NCBI GenBank assembly: GCA_937868765.1
Contig: CALMNL010000004.1
Span: forward strand, 1,190,749-1,254,748
Reading direction: 5' to 3'
DNA from: an uncultured Desulfatitalea sp.
GTDB taxonomy: Bacteria; Desulfobacterota; Desulfobacteria; Desulfobacterales; Desulfosarcinaceae
Length of the DNA: 64,000 nt
In this document: one piece after another, positions 43,162 to 51,724 of the stretch
Position numbering within the stretch: position 1 is the first letter of the stretch
How the letters are laid out: every line of letters begins with the position of its first letter
Program-made: the position numbers and the translations under genes
The notes under the pieces: generated by a model
The model's database searches: none
Told to the model about the DNA's origin: nothing
What the model saw: only the letters and a program-made list of their open reading frames with translations

Positions 43162-44351
43162 ACACACCTCCCACCGTCGCCGTCACCCCCAAAGCCGAAA
43201 AATCTCTTTCGCGCCGCCACCCGTGGATTTTTTCGGGCGCCCTGCGTCAGGCGCCGACTGTGCCGGAGGGCGCCACGGTGGCGGTGCGCGCCCCAGATGG
43301 CCGCTTCCTGGCCTGGGGCGCCTATTCCCCGCATTCCCAGATCCGTATCCGGGTCTGGTCCTTCGAGGAGAAGGAAGCCATCGATGCGGCCTTCTTCCGG
43401 CGGCGCCTGTCCGAAGCGCTGGCGGCCCGTGGGAAGATGCCTCTGCTCTCGCCCTGCACGGCCTTGCGCCTGGTCCATGCCGAGTCCGACGGGCTGCCGG
43501 GTCTGATCGTGGACCGCTACGGCGATTTCCTGGTGTGCCAGTTTCTTTCGGCCGGCAGCGAGCGCTGGAAGGAGACCATCGTGGCGGAGTTGGGCCGAAT
43601 CCATCCCTGCCAGGGCATATATGAGCGCTCGGACGCCGATGTGCGCGCCAAGGAAGGTTTGCCCGCAACCCGGGGGGTGCTGTGGGGTGCCGCGCCGCCC
43701 GATCTGCTGGCGATTCAAGCCGGCGAACTGTCGTTGTGGGTGGATCTGGCCCGGGGACACAAGACCGGGCTATACCTGGACCAGCGCGAGAACCAGACCC
43801 GGGTGTCGCCGTTCAGCCCCGACGCCGAAGTCCTCAACTGCTTCTGCTACACCGGCGGCTTCGGCCTGTGGGCCTTAAGGGCCGGCGCCCGCAAGGTGAC
43901 CCAGGTGGATGCCTCGGCCGAGGTGCTCGCCCTGGCCCGCCGCAACGCCCAGCTCAATGGCCTGGAAGAAAACCGCCTGGAACATGTGGCCGCCAATGTC
44001 TTCGAACTGCTGCGCACCTATCGCGACAGCCGGCGCCAATTCGACCTCATCGTGCTCGATCCGCCCAAGTTCGTGGCCTCGGCCGGCCAGATGGACAAAG
44101 GCTGCCGGGGCTACAAGGATATCAACCTGCTGGCCTTCAAACTGCTGCGGCCAGGCGGCGTGCTGCTGACCTTCTCCTGTTCGGGGCTGATGGCGCCGCC
44201 CCTTTTCCAGAAAATCGTAGCCGACGCCGCCGCCGATGCCGGACGCACGGTCCGGGCGATCGGCCACCTGCACCAGGCGGCCGACCATCCCGTCTCCCTG
44301 AACTTTCCAGAAGCCCACTACCTAAAGGGATTGATTTGCCTTGCGGCGTGA
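43158..44351 (+). CDS. rlmI: 23S rRNA (cytosine) methyltransferase RlmI-type
   Basis: 397 aa, the family's usual size. A PUA-like N-terminus (AEKSLSRRHPWIFSGALRQAP...GRFLAWGAYSPHSQIRIRVWS) is followed by the RlmI EEHGD-like linker and a Rossmann methyltransferase with VLNCFCYTGGFGLWALRAGA near 228-247 and the DPPKF catalytic motif (LDPPKFVAS) near 302. RlmI makes m5C1962 in E. coli 23S rRNA. It is coupled to the kinase gene by ATGA at 43158-43161, which is more likely genomic economy than shared function. Confidence 0.9.
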   Translation: MNTPPTVAVTPKAEKSLSRRHPWIFSGALRQAPTVPEGATVAVRAPDGRFLAWGAYSPHSQIRIRVWSFEEKEAIDAAFFRRRLSEALAARGKMPLLSPCTALRLVHAESDGLPGLIVDRYGDFLVCQFLSAGSERWKETIVAELGRIHPCQGIYERSDADVRAKEGLPATRGVLWGAAPPDLLAIQAGELSLWVDLARGHKTGLYLDQRENQTRVSPFSPDAEVLNCFCYTGGFGLWALRAGARKVTQVDASAEVLALARRNAQLNGLEENRLEHVAANVFELLRTYRDSRRQFDLIVLDPPKFVASAGQMDKGCRGYKDINLLAFKLLRPGGVLLTFSCSGLMAPPLFQKIVADAAADAGRTVRAIGHLHQAADHPVSLNFPEAHYLKGLICLAA

Positions 44352-44374
44352 TGCCGCTGCAGGCCCCGGCCGGT

Positions 44375-44403
44375 TTGATTTACGGAACAAAGTCTTGTAT
44401 AAG
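44375..44403 (+). promoter_or_regulatory. Candidate sigma-70 promoter for the gene at 44498
   Basis: TTGATT (44375-44380) and TATAAG (44398-44403) are 17 bp apart. The start near 44410 gives a leader of about 88 nt. Both boxes are close to consensus. Confidence 0.55.
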
Positions 44404-44497
44404 ACGAGGCTATGCGATCGACCCGAAGCCGTTTACGGTTCCCAGCGCGGTGAGGTCCGCCGGCTTCCTAAACTGACCCTATCGGGATGCGTCCTCC

Positions 44498-44899
44498 ATG
44501 AGCACAAATACCAACGACAAATTGGCCGAGCTCTTCACTCCTGAAAAACTCCGGGATCTCTTCCCGGCCGATCGCGCCGACCGTTTCTTCGACGCCCTGC
44601 TGGGCGACCCGGCGGAGGGAGCTTATGATATCCGTCTGGCTTACAACGGTCTAAAGGATGGAAAGCTGCTCTTTGCCCTGGAGCTGCACCAGCGGCCAGG
44701 CAAGTGCCTGGCCTGCAACCTGACCTACGGCCTGCCGACGGTTTTCTCCCGTCACCCGGTGATCGACATCCAGGGCGTCGTCGATGGCATCGCCAAACTG
44801 CTCGACGGCCGGGCCCGATGCACGGGCTGGAAACTCGGCGCCACCATTGAAAAGAGCCGCCAGCTGCATGGGGTGCCGCTGCTCATCGATCTGGCCTGA
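44498..44899 (+). CDS. Hypothetical protein, 133 aa
   Basis: I do not recognise the family. It starts MSTNTNDKLAELFTPEKLRDLFPADRADRFFDALLGDPAEGAYDIRLAYNG, with no strong ribosome site. The core is beta-rich: LLFALELHQRPGKCLACNLTYGLPTVFSRHPVIDIQGVVDGIAKLLDG, with a CxxC pair near 69-72, then WKLGATIEKSRQLHGVPLLIDLA. It has no signal peptide. The CLACNLTYGLP and SRQLHGVPLLIDL stretches look conserved and resemble small delta-proteobacterial proteins of unknown role. It ends at 44899, directly abutting the convergent stop of the next gene, which leaves no room for a terminator. Confidence 0.6.
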   Translation: MSTNTNDKLAELFTPEKLRDLFPADRADRFFDALLGDPAEGAYDIRLAYNGLKDGKLLFALELHQRPGKCLACNLTYGLPTVFSRHPVIDIQGVVDGIAKLLDGRARCTGWKLGATIEKSRQLHGVPLLIDLA

Positions 44900-45520
44900 T
44901 CACTCCTCTTCAAATACGATATCGACCTTCGTGAAGGCATCGGGCTCGAAGCTTTCGATGTTTTCGCTCTTTTCGATGAAGGCGCTCATGTGCTTGAAGG
45001 CGCTCTCGTATATGGACATGGCGGCGTTGAGGCGGTCGGTGATCAGCTCCTCTTCGCCCAACTCCGCATAGGCGTCGGCCAGCAGCTTGCGGCCCGCCTC
45101 CAGATGTTTCTGGATACGGCCGAAGAGCGCCTTGCGTTTGGCATGGCGCCGGCGCTGTTCGGCAATCATGGGCAGCAGACGCTGGACCGATATTTCGATG
45201 AGGGCATCCCGGGGCGTGTTATAGCTGCGGGCGACCTCTTCCAGGCTCACCAGGGCGCCGCGGCTGATCACAAATGTTTTCTGGATGCGGTTGACCCCGT
45301 CCAGCCGGGCATTGCGGACTTTGCTGGCAATGGCGCTCAGGGTCTGGGTGTCGCTGAAGAGGTGGTCAAAAAGCGACTTCTGCTTGATGCCCAGCTGCGC
45401 CGCCACGATACCGATGGCCTCGATGCACATGTCGGTGAGCTTGAAGGTGGCCCGCACCGACTGGCGTCCGCGCAAATCCGCGAAGGTGGTTTGCGATTGA
45501 AGTTTGTCATCCTCAGCCAT
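44900..45520 (-). CDS. Probable DNA-binding protein with two ribbon-helix-helix-like segments
   Basis: 206 aa from ATG 45520 with GGAGGTG upstream. I see two repeats of a beta-strand followed by two helices. One is RATFKLTDMCIEAIGIVAAQLGIKQKSLFDHLF (about 25-57); the other is KTFVISRGALVSLEEVARSYNTPRDALIEISVQRLLPMI (about 78-116). That pattern is typical of CopG/MetJ-type RHH domains. A long charged helical tail follows (ITDRLNAAMSIYESAFKHMSAFIEKSENIESFEPDAF). If so, the tandem pair would form the DNA-binding unit in one chain. The target is unknown. A 17-bp-spaced promoter lies upstream. Confidence 0.6.
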   Translation of the reverse strand: MAEDDKLQSQTTFADLRGRQSVRATFKLTDMCIEAIGIVAAQLGIKQKSLFDHLFSDTQTLSAIASKVRNARLDGVNRIQKTFVISRGALVSLEEVARSYNTPRDALIEISVQRLLPMIAEQRRRHAKRKALFGRIQKHLEAGRKLLADAYAELGEEELITDRLNAAMSIYESAFKHMSAFIEKSENIESFEPDAFTKVDIVFEEE

Positions 45521-45556
45521 GAGCACCTCCATTGCCCCATCCCTTAAGACATTACA

Positions 45557-45585
45557 AATATAGACACAGATGATTAGTAATGCAA
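45557..45585 (-). promoter_or_regulatory. Candidate promoter of the RHH-like gene
   Basis: On the minus strand TTGCAT (45580-45585) and TATATT (45557-45562) are 17 bp apart, about 37 bp before ATG 45520, within an AT-rich block. The -10 is good and the -35 weak. Confidence 0.45.
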
Positions 45586-45600
45586 TGTATTTGATGACCA

Positions 45601-45637
45601 AAGAAAAAGCGCCGCTGGTCATGACCAGAGGCGCTTG
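45601..45637 (-). terminator. Rho-independent terminator of trxB
   Basis: AAGCGCC (45608-45614) and CTGGTCA (45616-45622) pair with TGACCAG (45623-45629) and GGCGCTT (45631-45637). Read on the minus strand, TTTTTCTTT follows. It lies 40 bp after the trxB stop. Confidence 0.8.
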
Positions 45638-45676
45638 TCGCTGTCCTTGGAGGGGCGGAGGGGTGCGGTCAAACCT

Positions 45677-46648
45677 TTAAGCCGGTGTGGGCAGCTCGCA
45701 ACTGTCGGCCGCCGCGGCCTTGCGGCCTTCGACGTAATGGGCCGCCGACAGGGCGGCCATGCAGCCGTCGGCGGCGGCCAGCACGATCTGGCGGGCATAC
45801 CGTTCCCTGAGGTCGCCGATGGCGTAGATGCCTGGAATGGCCGTGGCGCATTGGTCGTCGGTGAGCACGAAGCCGTCGGCGTTGCGTCGGATGCCGGCCG
45901 GCACCAGCTGGTTGTTGGGGTCGAACCCGATGAAGACAAAGACGCCGTCGATGGGCATTTCACGTTCCTGGCCGTTGCGCGTATCGCGTAGCCGCACGCC
46001 GCCCACGCCGCCGTTGGCTTCGTTGATTTCGGTGATCACCGTATTCCAGAGCACCTCCATCTTGCATTCGGCTTCCACGCGCTGTTGCAGGATTCGGCTG
46101 GCGCGCAGTGCATCCCGGCGGTGCACCAGGTAGACCTTTTCCGCCAGCTTGGCCAGGTAGAGCCCCTCTTCACAGGCGCTGTCGCCGCCACCCACCACGA
46201 TCACCTGCTTGCCCCGGAAGAAAAAGCCGTCGCACACCGCGCAGTAAGAGACCCCTTTACCGTAGAGCGTCTCTTCGCCGGGCACCTTGAGCTTGCGCGG
46301 TGAACCGCCGGTGGCCAGGATGACGGCATGGGCGGCGAGGGTCCGGCCATCGGCCAGGCGCACCGTGTGGTGGGTCAGCCCGGGAAGGATTTCGGCCACC
46401 TCTTCGTTGATCTGTTCCAGGCCGTAGGCGCGGGCATGTTCGGCGAATCGCATGGAGAGTTCGGCACCGCTGACATGGGTGAAGCCCGGATAGTTCTCCA
46501 CGCTGTCGGAGAGATTGATCTGGCCGCCGGGCACCGCCTTTTCGATCAGCACGGTTTTCAGGGCGGCGCGCATGGCATAGACCGCGGCCGAGAGACCGCC
46601 GGGGCCGCCACCTACGATCACCAGGTCATAGATATCGCCTGTGGCCAT
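45677..46648 (-). CDS. trxB: Thioredoxin-disulfide reductase TrxB
   Basis: 323 aa from ATG 46648 with AAAGGAC upstream. FAD-binding GGGPGG near 12-18, redox-active CAVC at 136-139 (SYCAVCDGFFFRGK), NADPH-binding GGGDSACEEGLYLA near 156, and the C-terminal GIYAIGDLRERYARQIVLAAADG. TrxB reduces thioredoxin with NADPH and feeds ribonucleotide reductase, peroxidases and DsbA-like reductants. It is preceded by the S1 protein gene with an 11-bp gap and ends in a terminator. Confidence 0.97.
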   Translation of the reverse strand: MATGDIYDLVIVGGGPGGLSAAVYAMRAALKTVLIEKAVPGGQINLSDSVENYPGFTHVSGAELSMRFAEHARAYGLEQINEEVAEILPGLTHHTVRLADGRTLAAHAVILATGGSPRKLKVPGEETLYGKGVSYCAVCDGFFFRGKQVIVVGGGDSACEEGLYLAKLAEKVYLVHRRDALRASRILQQRVEAECKMEVLWNTVITEINEANGGVGGVRLRDTRNGQEREMPIDGVFVFIGFDPNNQLVPAGIRRNADGFVLTDDQCATAIPGIYAIGDLRERYARQIVLAAADGCMAALSAAHYVEGRKAAAADSCELPTPA

Positions 46649-46659
46649 GGGCAGGTCCT

Positions 46660-48132
46660 TTACTTCTTCTCGTCCTTTTGCAGGGCGCGGGCCAGTTTTT
46701 CGCCCAGAGCCCCCAACGATCCGCTCGGCGCGGGGGTCTCCTTCTGGAACTGGCGCCATTCATCCTCGTCGCCGGCATCCCGGGGCTTGAGGGAGATCTT
46801 GCGCTCGGCCGGGTTGAGACTTTCGATGGTCACGGCGATGGGGTCACCGGATTTGAGCTTGTCGATCTGGGCGGCGCTGGGGGAGCGGCTGATGGCCGAC
46901 TTGGGCAGCAGGCCCACGATGCCGGGCGCCAGGCGCACGAAGACCCCGAATTTCTCCTGCTTTTCCACGGTGCCGTCCACGGGCTGGCCCTTGGTGAACT
47001 TCTGAAGGATGTCGGACCAGGGATCGCCTTCGGCATCGCGCAGGCTCAGGCCGATGCGCCGCTTGGCCATGTCGATCTCCTTGACCACCACGGTCACCGC
47101 CTGTCCGGGCTGGACCACGTCCTGGGCCTTGTGCACCCGCTGGGTGTAGCTCATCTCGCTGACGTGCACCAGGCCTTCCACGCCGGGAAACACTTCCACG
47201 AACGCACCGAAATCGGTGCAGCGGGTCACCTTGCCGGAAACCCTGGCCCCGGGCTTGATCGCTTCGGGCAGGCGATCCCAGGGGTCGCCTTCCACCTGTT
47301 TGGCCGACAGGGCGATCTTCTGGCCCTTCTTGCCCGCCTCGATGCGCAGCACCTTGACCCGGATGGTCTGGCCGGGCTGCACCGCATCCTCGGGTTTTTC
47401 CAGGCGCGACCAGCTCAACTCGGAGATGTGCACCATGCCCTCCAGACCCGGGATAAGCTCCACGAAGGCGCCGTAGGGCATCAGGCGGGTGATGCGGCCT
47501 TCGAACACCTGGTCCTTGTTCAGATCCTGCAGGAAGGCGTCGCGGGCCTTTTTCTGTTCGGCCTCCAGGATGTCGCGGCGGGAGAGCACGATGTTGCGGC
47601 CATTTTCGGTCAGCTTCTTGATGAGGAACTGGAAGGTCTGACCCACATAATTCTCGGGTGTGTTGACATATTGGGTGTCGATCTGGCTGATGGGGCAGAA
47701 GGCACGGCGCTTGAGCACCTCCACCTGGAAACCGCCCTTGATCACCTGCTGGACGCGCCCCTCCACAGGAATGCCGCCCGAGAATGCGTCTTTGAGCATT
47801 TCCAGGCCGCCCACGCCGGCAATGGCTTTGGACAGGCGCACTTCGCTCTCATCCATGGCCACCACGTACAGATCCAGCTCATCGCCCACCACATAAGGCA
47901 GCTGTCCGTTTTCATCCCTGAGCTCCGCGATGTCCACGATACCGTCGTTCTTCGTGCCGGTATCCACGAATACGGAACTGTCGCTGATGGAGATAATCCG
48001 GGCATGAAGCTTGTCGCCGATACGAAGATCTTCCTTCATGCCGGCGCTATAGGCTTCGAACATTTCTGCGAAACTCTCTTCGGACGGTTTGTCCGACTCG
48101 GGTGGATCGTTGATGGTTGAATCGTCGGCCAT
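46660..48132 (-). CDS. Multi-domain S1 RNA-binding protein (RpsA-like)
   Basis: 490 aa. Five S1 (OB-fold) repeats can be recognised, at about 38-105 (ARIISISDSSVFVDTGTKNDGIVDI), 122-190, 208-280 (EGRITRLMPYGAFVELIPGLEGMVHISEL), 295-365 (GKVTRCTDFGAFVEVFPGVEGLVHVSEM) and 382-450 (GTVEKQEKFGVFVRLAPGIVGLLPKS). The N-terminal acidic tail (DDSTINDPPESDKPSEES) and the count of five repeats differ from the six of E. coli S1. It probably binds mRNA or 30S subunits. An auxiliary ribosomal S1 rather than the canonical one is possible. The 11-bp gap to trxB suggests one operon. Confidence 0.9.
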   Translation of the reverse strand: MADDSTINDPPESDKPSEESFAEMFEAYSAGMKEDLRIGDKLHARIISISDSSVFVDTGTKNDGIVDIAELRDENGQLPYVVGDELDLYVVAMDESEVRLSKAIAGVGGLEMLKDAFSGGIPVEGRVQQVIKGGFQVEVLKRRAFCPISQIDTQYVNTPENYVGQTFQFLIKKLTENGRNIVLSRRDILEAEQKKARDAFLQDLNKDQVFEGRITRLMPYGAFVELIPGLEGMVHISELSWSRLEKPEDAVQPGQTIRVKVLRIEAGKKGQKIALSAKQVEGDPWDRLPEAIKPGARVSGKVTRCTDFGAFVEVFPGVEGLVHVSEMSYTQRVHKAQDVVQPGQAVTVVVKEIDMAKRRIGLSLRDAEGDPWSDILQKFTKGQPVDGTVEKQEKFGVFVRLAPGIVGLLPKSAISRSPSAAQIDKLKSGDPIAVTIESLNPAERKISLKPRDAGDEDEWRQFQKETPAPSGSLGALGEKLARALQKDEKK

Positions 48133-48345
48133 GCGGCACCTCTAATGATATATGGTAATTTGGACACCCAAATGGAAACGCAGCCATATTCACCAAAAAT
48201 CGCGGCGATTTGCAAGAGAGAAAGCGGTTTTCAGCCGATTCCGGTACAGCAGACACCTCCCTTGCGCGCCGGGGGAACGTTCCTATCTTTGGGCTTGTCG
48301 TGCAGGCCTTGTGCCTGCCAAACTCACATGGAGATGGAAGAAAAA

Positions 48346-49269
48346 ATGGGAAATCAGCTTCGTACCGCGTTTTTGCTGGCCGTCATGACGATCCTGATCA
48401 TGCTCATCGGTCAGATGTTCGGCGGCCGCCAGGGCATGGTCATCGCCTTGATTTTCGCCGCCGGCATGAACTTCTTCAGCTACTGGTTCTCGGACAAGAT
48501 CGTCCTGCGCATGTACCGCGCCCAGGAGGTGTCGGCCCAGCAGGCGCCCGACCTTTACGCCATGGTGAACACCCTGGCGCACAATGCCGGCCTGCCCATG
48601 CCGCGGGTGTACATTATCCCCCAGGACACGCCCAACGCCTTCGCCACCGGACGCAACCCCGAACATGCCGTGGTGGCGGTGACTCAGGGACTGCTCAAGC
48701 TCATGGGCCGCGACGAAATCATGGGTGTACTGGCGCATGAGATGGCCCACGTCAAGAATCGCGATATCCTCATCGGCTCCATCGCCGCCACCATGGCCGG
48801 CGCCATCATGATGCTGGCCAGCATGGCCCGCTGGTCGGCCATTTTCGGCGGGTACCGCAGTGACGAGGAGGGCGGCTCCAGCGGCCTGGGGCTGATTCTC
48901 ATGTCCATCCTGGCGCCGTTTGCCGCCATGCTCGTCCAGATGGCCATCTCGCGCTCCCGGGAATACCAGGCCGACGCCACCGGCGCCCGTTTCGCCGGCA
49001 AGGCCGAAGGATTGGCCTCGGCCCTGGAGAAGCTGGGGGCTTACAACCGACGCTTGCCCATGCAGAGCAATCCGAGCACGGCCCACATGTTCATCGTGAA
49101 CCCGCTTTCGGGCCGCAGCCTGCTGAGCCTCTTTTCCACCCACCCGCCCGTCGAGGAACGGGTGGCCCGTCTGCGCGGCATACGGCCGCAAACCGCCACC
49201 GGCGGTCCGGCCGGGGAACGCCCCAGCGCCATGGATCGGGGCCGATCCATGTGGGATCAACTGAAATAG
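48346..49269 (+). CDS. htpX: Zinc metalloprotease HtpX
   Basis: 307 aa from ATG 48346, with GGAAG about 6 nt before it; ATGs at 48328 and 48334 are also in frame. Two N-terminal helices (TAFLLAVMTILIMLIGQMFGG, VIALIFAAGMNFFSYWF), the zinc motif VLAHEMAHVKNRD (HExxH) near residue 131, then two more helices (IAATMAGAIMMLASMARW, GLGLILMSILAPFAAMLVQM) and the third ligand region SREYQADATGARF. HtpX degrades misfolded inner-membrane proteins. It stands alone with a terminator after it. Confidence 0.95.
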   Translation: MGNQLRTAFLLAVMTILIMLIGQMFGGRQGMVIALIFAAGMNFFSYWFSDKIVLRMYRAQEVSAQQAPDLYAMVNTLAHNAGLPMPRVYIIPQDTPNAFATGRNPEHAVVAVTQGLLKLMGRDEIMGVLAHEMAHVKNRDILIGSIAATMAGAIMMLASMARWSAIFGGYRSDEEGGSSGLGLILMSILAPFAAMLVQMAISRSREYQADATGARFAGKAEGLASALEKLGAYNRRLPMQSNPSTAHMFIVNPLSGRSLLSLFSTHPPVEERVARLRGIRPQTATGGPAGERPSAMDRGRSMWDQLK

Positions 49270-49315
49270 CCGTCCGGGCGGGTCCGAAATCCGCCCGATA
49301 ATGGGCCCAAACGCG

Positions 49316-49341
49316 AAAACCCGGTCCCCGGACCGGGTTTT
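49316..49341. terminator. Bidirectional terminator between htpX and the small membrane gene
   Basis: AAAACCCGGTCC pairs with GGACCGGGTTTT (49316-49327 with 49330-49341) around a minimal loop. The A and T flanks serve both strands: htpX ends 46 bp to the left, and the minus-strand gene ends 24 bp to the right. Confidence 0.75.
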
Positions 49342-49364
49342 GCTTGGATGTATTCTTCGTTGTA

Positions 49365-49565
49365 TCAAGATCTTATGGAACATTCCGGGCTACGGGAGGC
49401 AAAAAGGAACGCCAAAGCGGCGAAGAAAACCGGGATCGACAGAAAGATGCCCAGCACCGGCAGCACGGTCAGTCCGATGACGACCAGGCCCATGCCCATG
49501 GTCATCAGGGCCACGGCCACCCCGATGTTGGCGGGACGCTCGACAAGGCAATCGATGGATTTCAT
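49365..49565 (-). CDS. Small membrane protein, 66 aa
   Basis: From ATG 49565, which overlaps the previous gene's stop (ATGA) and has GGAGG 7 nt upstream. The chain is MKSIDCLVERPANIGVAVALMTMG...: a short cytoplasmic head with one Cys, then two hydrophobic helices (about 14-37 and 40-58) and a tail FASRSPECSIRS. I know no family. Translational coupling and a strong ribosome site make it real. With its partner at 49562-49765 it forms a two-gene unit divergent from the GTPases. Confidence 0.7.
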   Translation of the reverse strand: MKSIDCLVERPANIGVAVALMTMGMGLVVIGLTVLPVLGIFLSIPVFFAALAFLFASRSPECSIRS

Positions 49566-49765
49566 AGGGTAACCTCCTTTGAGGAGTGCTTCTCGGGTGA
49601 TTTCGGTACGGGAGATTCCCGCGACGCGGCAGTACACAGCGCGCATCGCTCCTGGCTGCACTGCTGACAGGCGAAGCAATCCGGGCAACGGTGTTTGCGG
49701 CCTCCAAACGGGGCCTCGGGTCGGTAGACCCTGCCCGCCAACCCTGGGATTCTCTGCCACGCCAT
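49562..49765 (-). CDS. Small Cys-rich protein, 67 aa (probable metal or Fe-S binding)
   Basis: From ATG 49765 with AAGGAGG 7 nt upstream. After a basic start (RGRVYRPEAPFGGRKHR-like) there are six Cys at 27, 30, 33, 36, 41 and 44, spaced CX2CX2CX2CX4CX2C, then a Ser/Lys/Glu tail. That density suggests a zinc ribbon or an iron-sulfur cluster. I do not recognise the family. It sits in the same frame as a much longer antisense open frame that runs back over the GTPase gene; only these 67 codons have a start, ribosome site and coding character. Confidence 0.7.
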   Translation of the reverse strand: MAWQRIPGLAGRVYRPEAPFGGRKHRCPDCFACQQCSQERCALCTAASRESPVPKSPEKHSSKEVTL

Positions 49766-49882
49766 ACGCGGTTCCTCCTTCGATACGTCGACCTTTTCAT
49801 CCAAGGCTAGTGTAAGAATAGGTTTTGTCAACCGGTGGTTTGGGATTATAGTGGCCCCACCCGTAAAAAGAAGGAATGTCTG

Positions 49883-51724
49883 ATGAGTCCCGAAGCGACA
49901 AGGATTCAGGTCTTGCGTGAATTGCGCGCGGATCTGCCCGAACTGCTGGCGACGCTGGCGGTGGGCCCGACCCCTGCGCTGGAAAGTTGGACCCACGCCC
50001 TGGATGTAAAGCTGCTGCCCAAGCTGGCCCCGGACTTTCCGTTGGTGGTGGCCATCTGCGGAGGCGGCTCGGCGGGCAAATCCACCCTGTTCAACACCCT
50101 CATCGGCCGGACCCTGTCGCCCACCGGCGGCCGGGCCGGACTCAACCGAAGGGTGCTGGCCGGCCTGCCCGAGCCCCAGGCGCGCCACACGGCCCTTCTC
50201 GATTCCCTGGCGCATATCTTCGGCGCCCCGCTGCAGCCCTTGACCGAGAGCGTCCAACTCACCACCCCCGGAGATCCCCTGTACTGCACCTTCGGCAGCG
50301 GGCCATCCCGGGTGGTCCTGCTGGATACCCCCGACATCGATACCGGCGCCCGGGGCGACTACGCCAACCGCGAACTGGCGCGTCAAAGCCTGGAAGGCGC
50401 CGACGCCTTCATCTACATCTTCACCAACGCCACCTACAACAACCGGGACAACACCGACTTCATCGCGCACCTGCTCACCAGCGTGGGCACCCGGCCGTGC
50501 TGCCTGGTTTACCGGGTGTATCCCAGCTTTACCGAGGCCGAAGTGCGCGAACATGCCCTCACCGTGGCCGCCAACCTTTACGGAGCGGGTTACAAGGAGC
50601 ACGTGCTGGGCTTGTTCCGGGCCGACGACGACAACCGGGTGGCCGCGGGTCAGGCGCCCATGACCATGCGTCCCATCGGCGCCGGCCCCGACCTGCCCAC
50701 ATTGCTGGCCGACCTGGATCCTCTGCCCATGCGCCGCCGGCTGATGGCTTCCATGCTCCAGGATGCCGCCCGGCAGGCCGCCGCGCTGCACCTCCTGGCC
50801 CGCCAGGCGCGGGAAGGCCTGGCGGGTTATACCACGGCCCTGGAAGTGGCCCAACGGGCCAGCGTACAGCGGGCCCTGCGACGCTTTCCCACGGACCGGG
50901 TGCTGCGCCGTTTTGCAGAAATCTGGCTGGCCGGCGATCCGCCGCATATCAAGGTGATGCGCCATACCGGCCGGGTGGTGGAGTGGCCACTGAAGATCGT
51001 GCTCTCGGCCGCGCGGCGGTTGCGATCTGCATCGGAACCCCCTTCGGCCCAGGGCCAGGCGGATGATCCGGCCGGCCCCATGGCCATGGACCTGCTGGAC
51101 GCGGCCACCTCCCTTTACCAGCAGACGGTGGATGCTCAGATCCAGGGGCCCGACGGTTTGCAGCCGGCCCCTCCCGCGGTGCACGCAGCTCAGAAAGCGG
51201 CGCGTCAGAAGGACTGGCGCGCCACCCTGACCCACATCCAGGAGCAAAAGAGTCTGCTCCTGAGCTGGTCCGAGCAGCTGGAAAGCGATCTGGCCGCCCT
51301 GGCCGACACCCTGCGCCGGCGCATGGGGGTCCTGGACCAGTTGCGCCAGACCTTCGCGGCCCTGCTCAACGTGATTCCGGCCACGGCGGCCATCACCTAC
51401 ATCCTGCATACCGGCGACCCGGTCGGCGCCGCGGGCATCAAGGTCAAACTCACCGGCCTGCTGGGGCTGCACGACCTTTACGCCCTCATCGCCATCCCGG
51501 CCACGGCCGGCATGAAAAAGGCCGATCAACGGCAGCTGGCGCAGATGCTGGCCCCGGTGGCGCAGACCTGGCTGGCCCACAAGCTCACCGCAGTACAGAT
51601 GCTCTTCGAAGAGCAGATCACGGGCGGCGTATTGACCCGGGCCCATCAGGCCGTTGATCAGGCCGACACCCTGCTGGCCCGGGTGGAAACCCACCTGTCG
51701 GGCCTCAAGGAGATCTTGCCATGA
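49883..51724 (+). CDS. Dynamin-like GTPase, first of a tandem pair
   Basis: 613 aa from ATG 49883 with GAAGGAA upstream. G1 (P-loop) GGGSAGKST at 60-68 and G3 LLDTPDID near 147-154 are clear. The expected G4 NKxD is absent: the strand reads CCLVYRVYPSF near 208. A hydrophobic stretch (ALLNVIPATAAITYIL, about 490-508) and LLGLHDLYALIAIPATAGM (about 526-544) may form a membrane paddle. Long helices suit a dynamin stalk. Bacterial dynamin-like proteins often occur as adjacent unequal pairs that work as hetero-oligomers on membranes. Its stop overlaps the next start (ATGA at 51721), so 1:1 production is likely. The substrate membrane is unknown. Confidence 0.8.
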   Translation: MSPEATRIQVLRELRADLPELLATLAVGPTPALESWTHALDVKLLPKLAPDFPLVVAICGGGSAGKSTLFNTLIGRTLSPTGGRAGLNRRVLAGLPEPQARHTALLDSLAHIFGAPLQPLTESVQLTTPGDPLYCTFGSGPSRVVLLDTPDIDTGARGDYANRELARQSLEGADAFIYIFTNATYNNRDNTDFIAHLLTSVGTRPCCLVYRVYPSFTEAEVREHALTVAANLYGAGYKEHVLGLFRADDDNRVAAGQAPMTMRPIGAGPDLPTLLADLDPLPMRRRLMASMLQDAARQAAALHLLARQAREGLAGYTTALEVAQRASVQRALRRFPTDRVLRRFAEIWLAGDPPHIKVMRHTGRVVEWPLKIVLSAARRLRSASEPPSAQGQADDPAGPMAMDLLDAATSLYQQTVDAQIQGPDGLQPAPPAVHAAQKAARQKDWRATLTHIQEQKSLLLSWSEQLESDLAALADTLRRRMGVLDQLRQTFAALLNVIPATAAITYILHTGDPVGAAGIKVKLTGLLGLHDLYALIAIPATAGMKKADQRQLAQMLAPVAQTWLAHKLTAVQMLFEEQITGGVLTRAHQAVDQADTLLARVETHLSGLKEILP

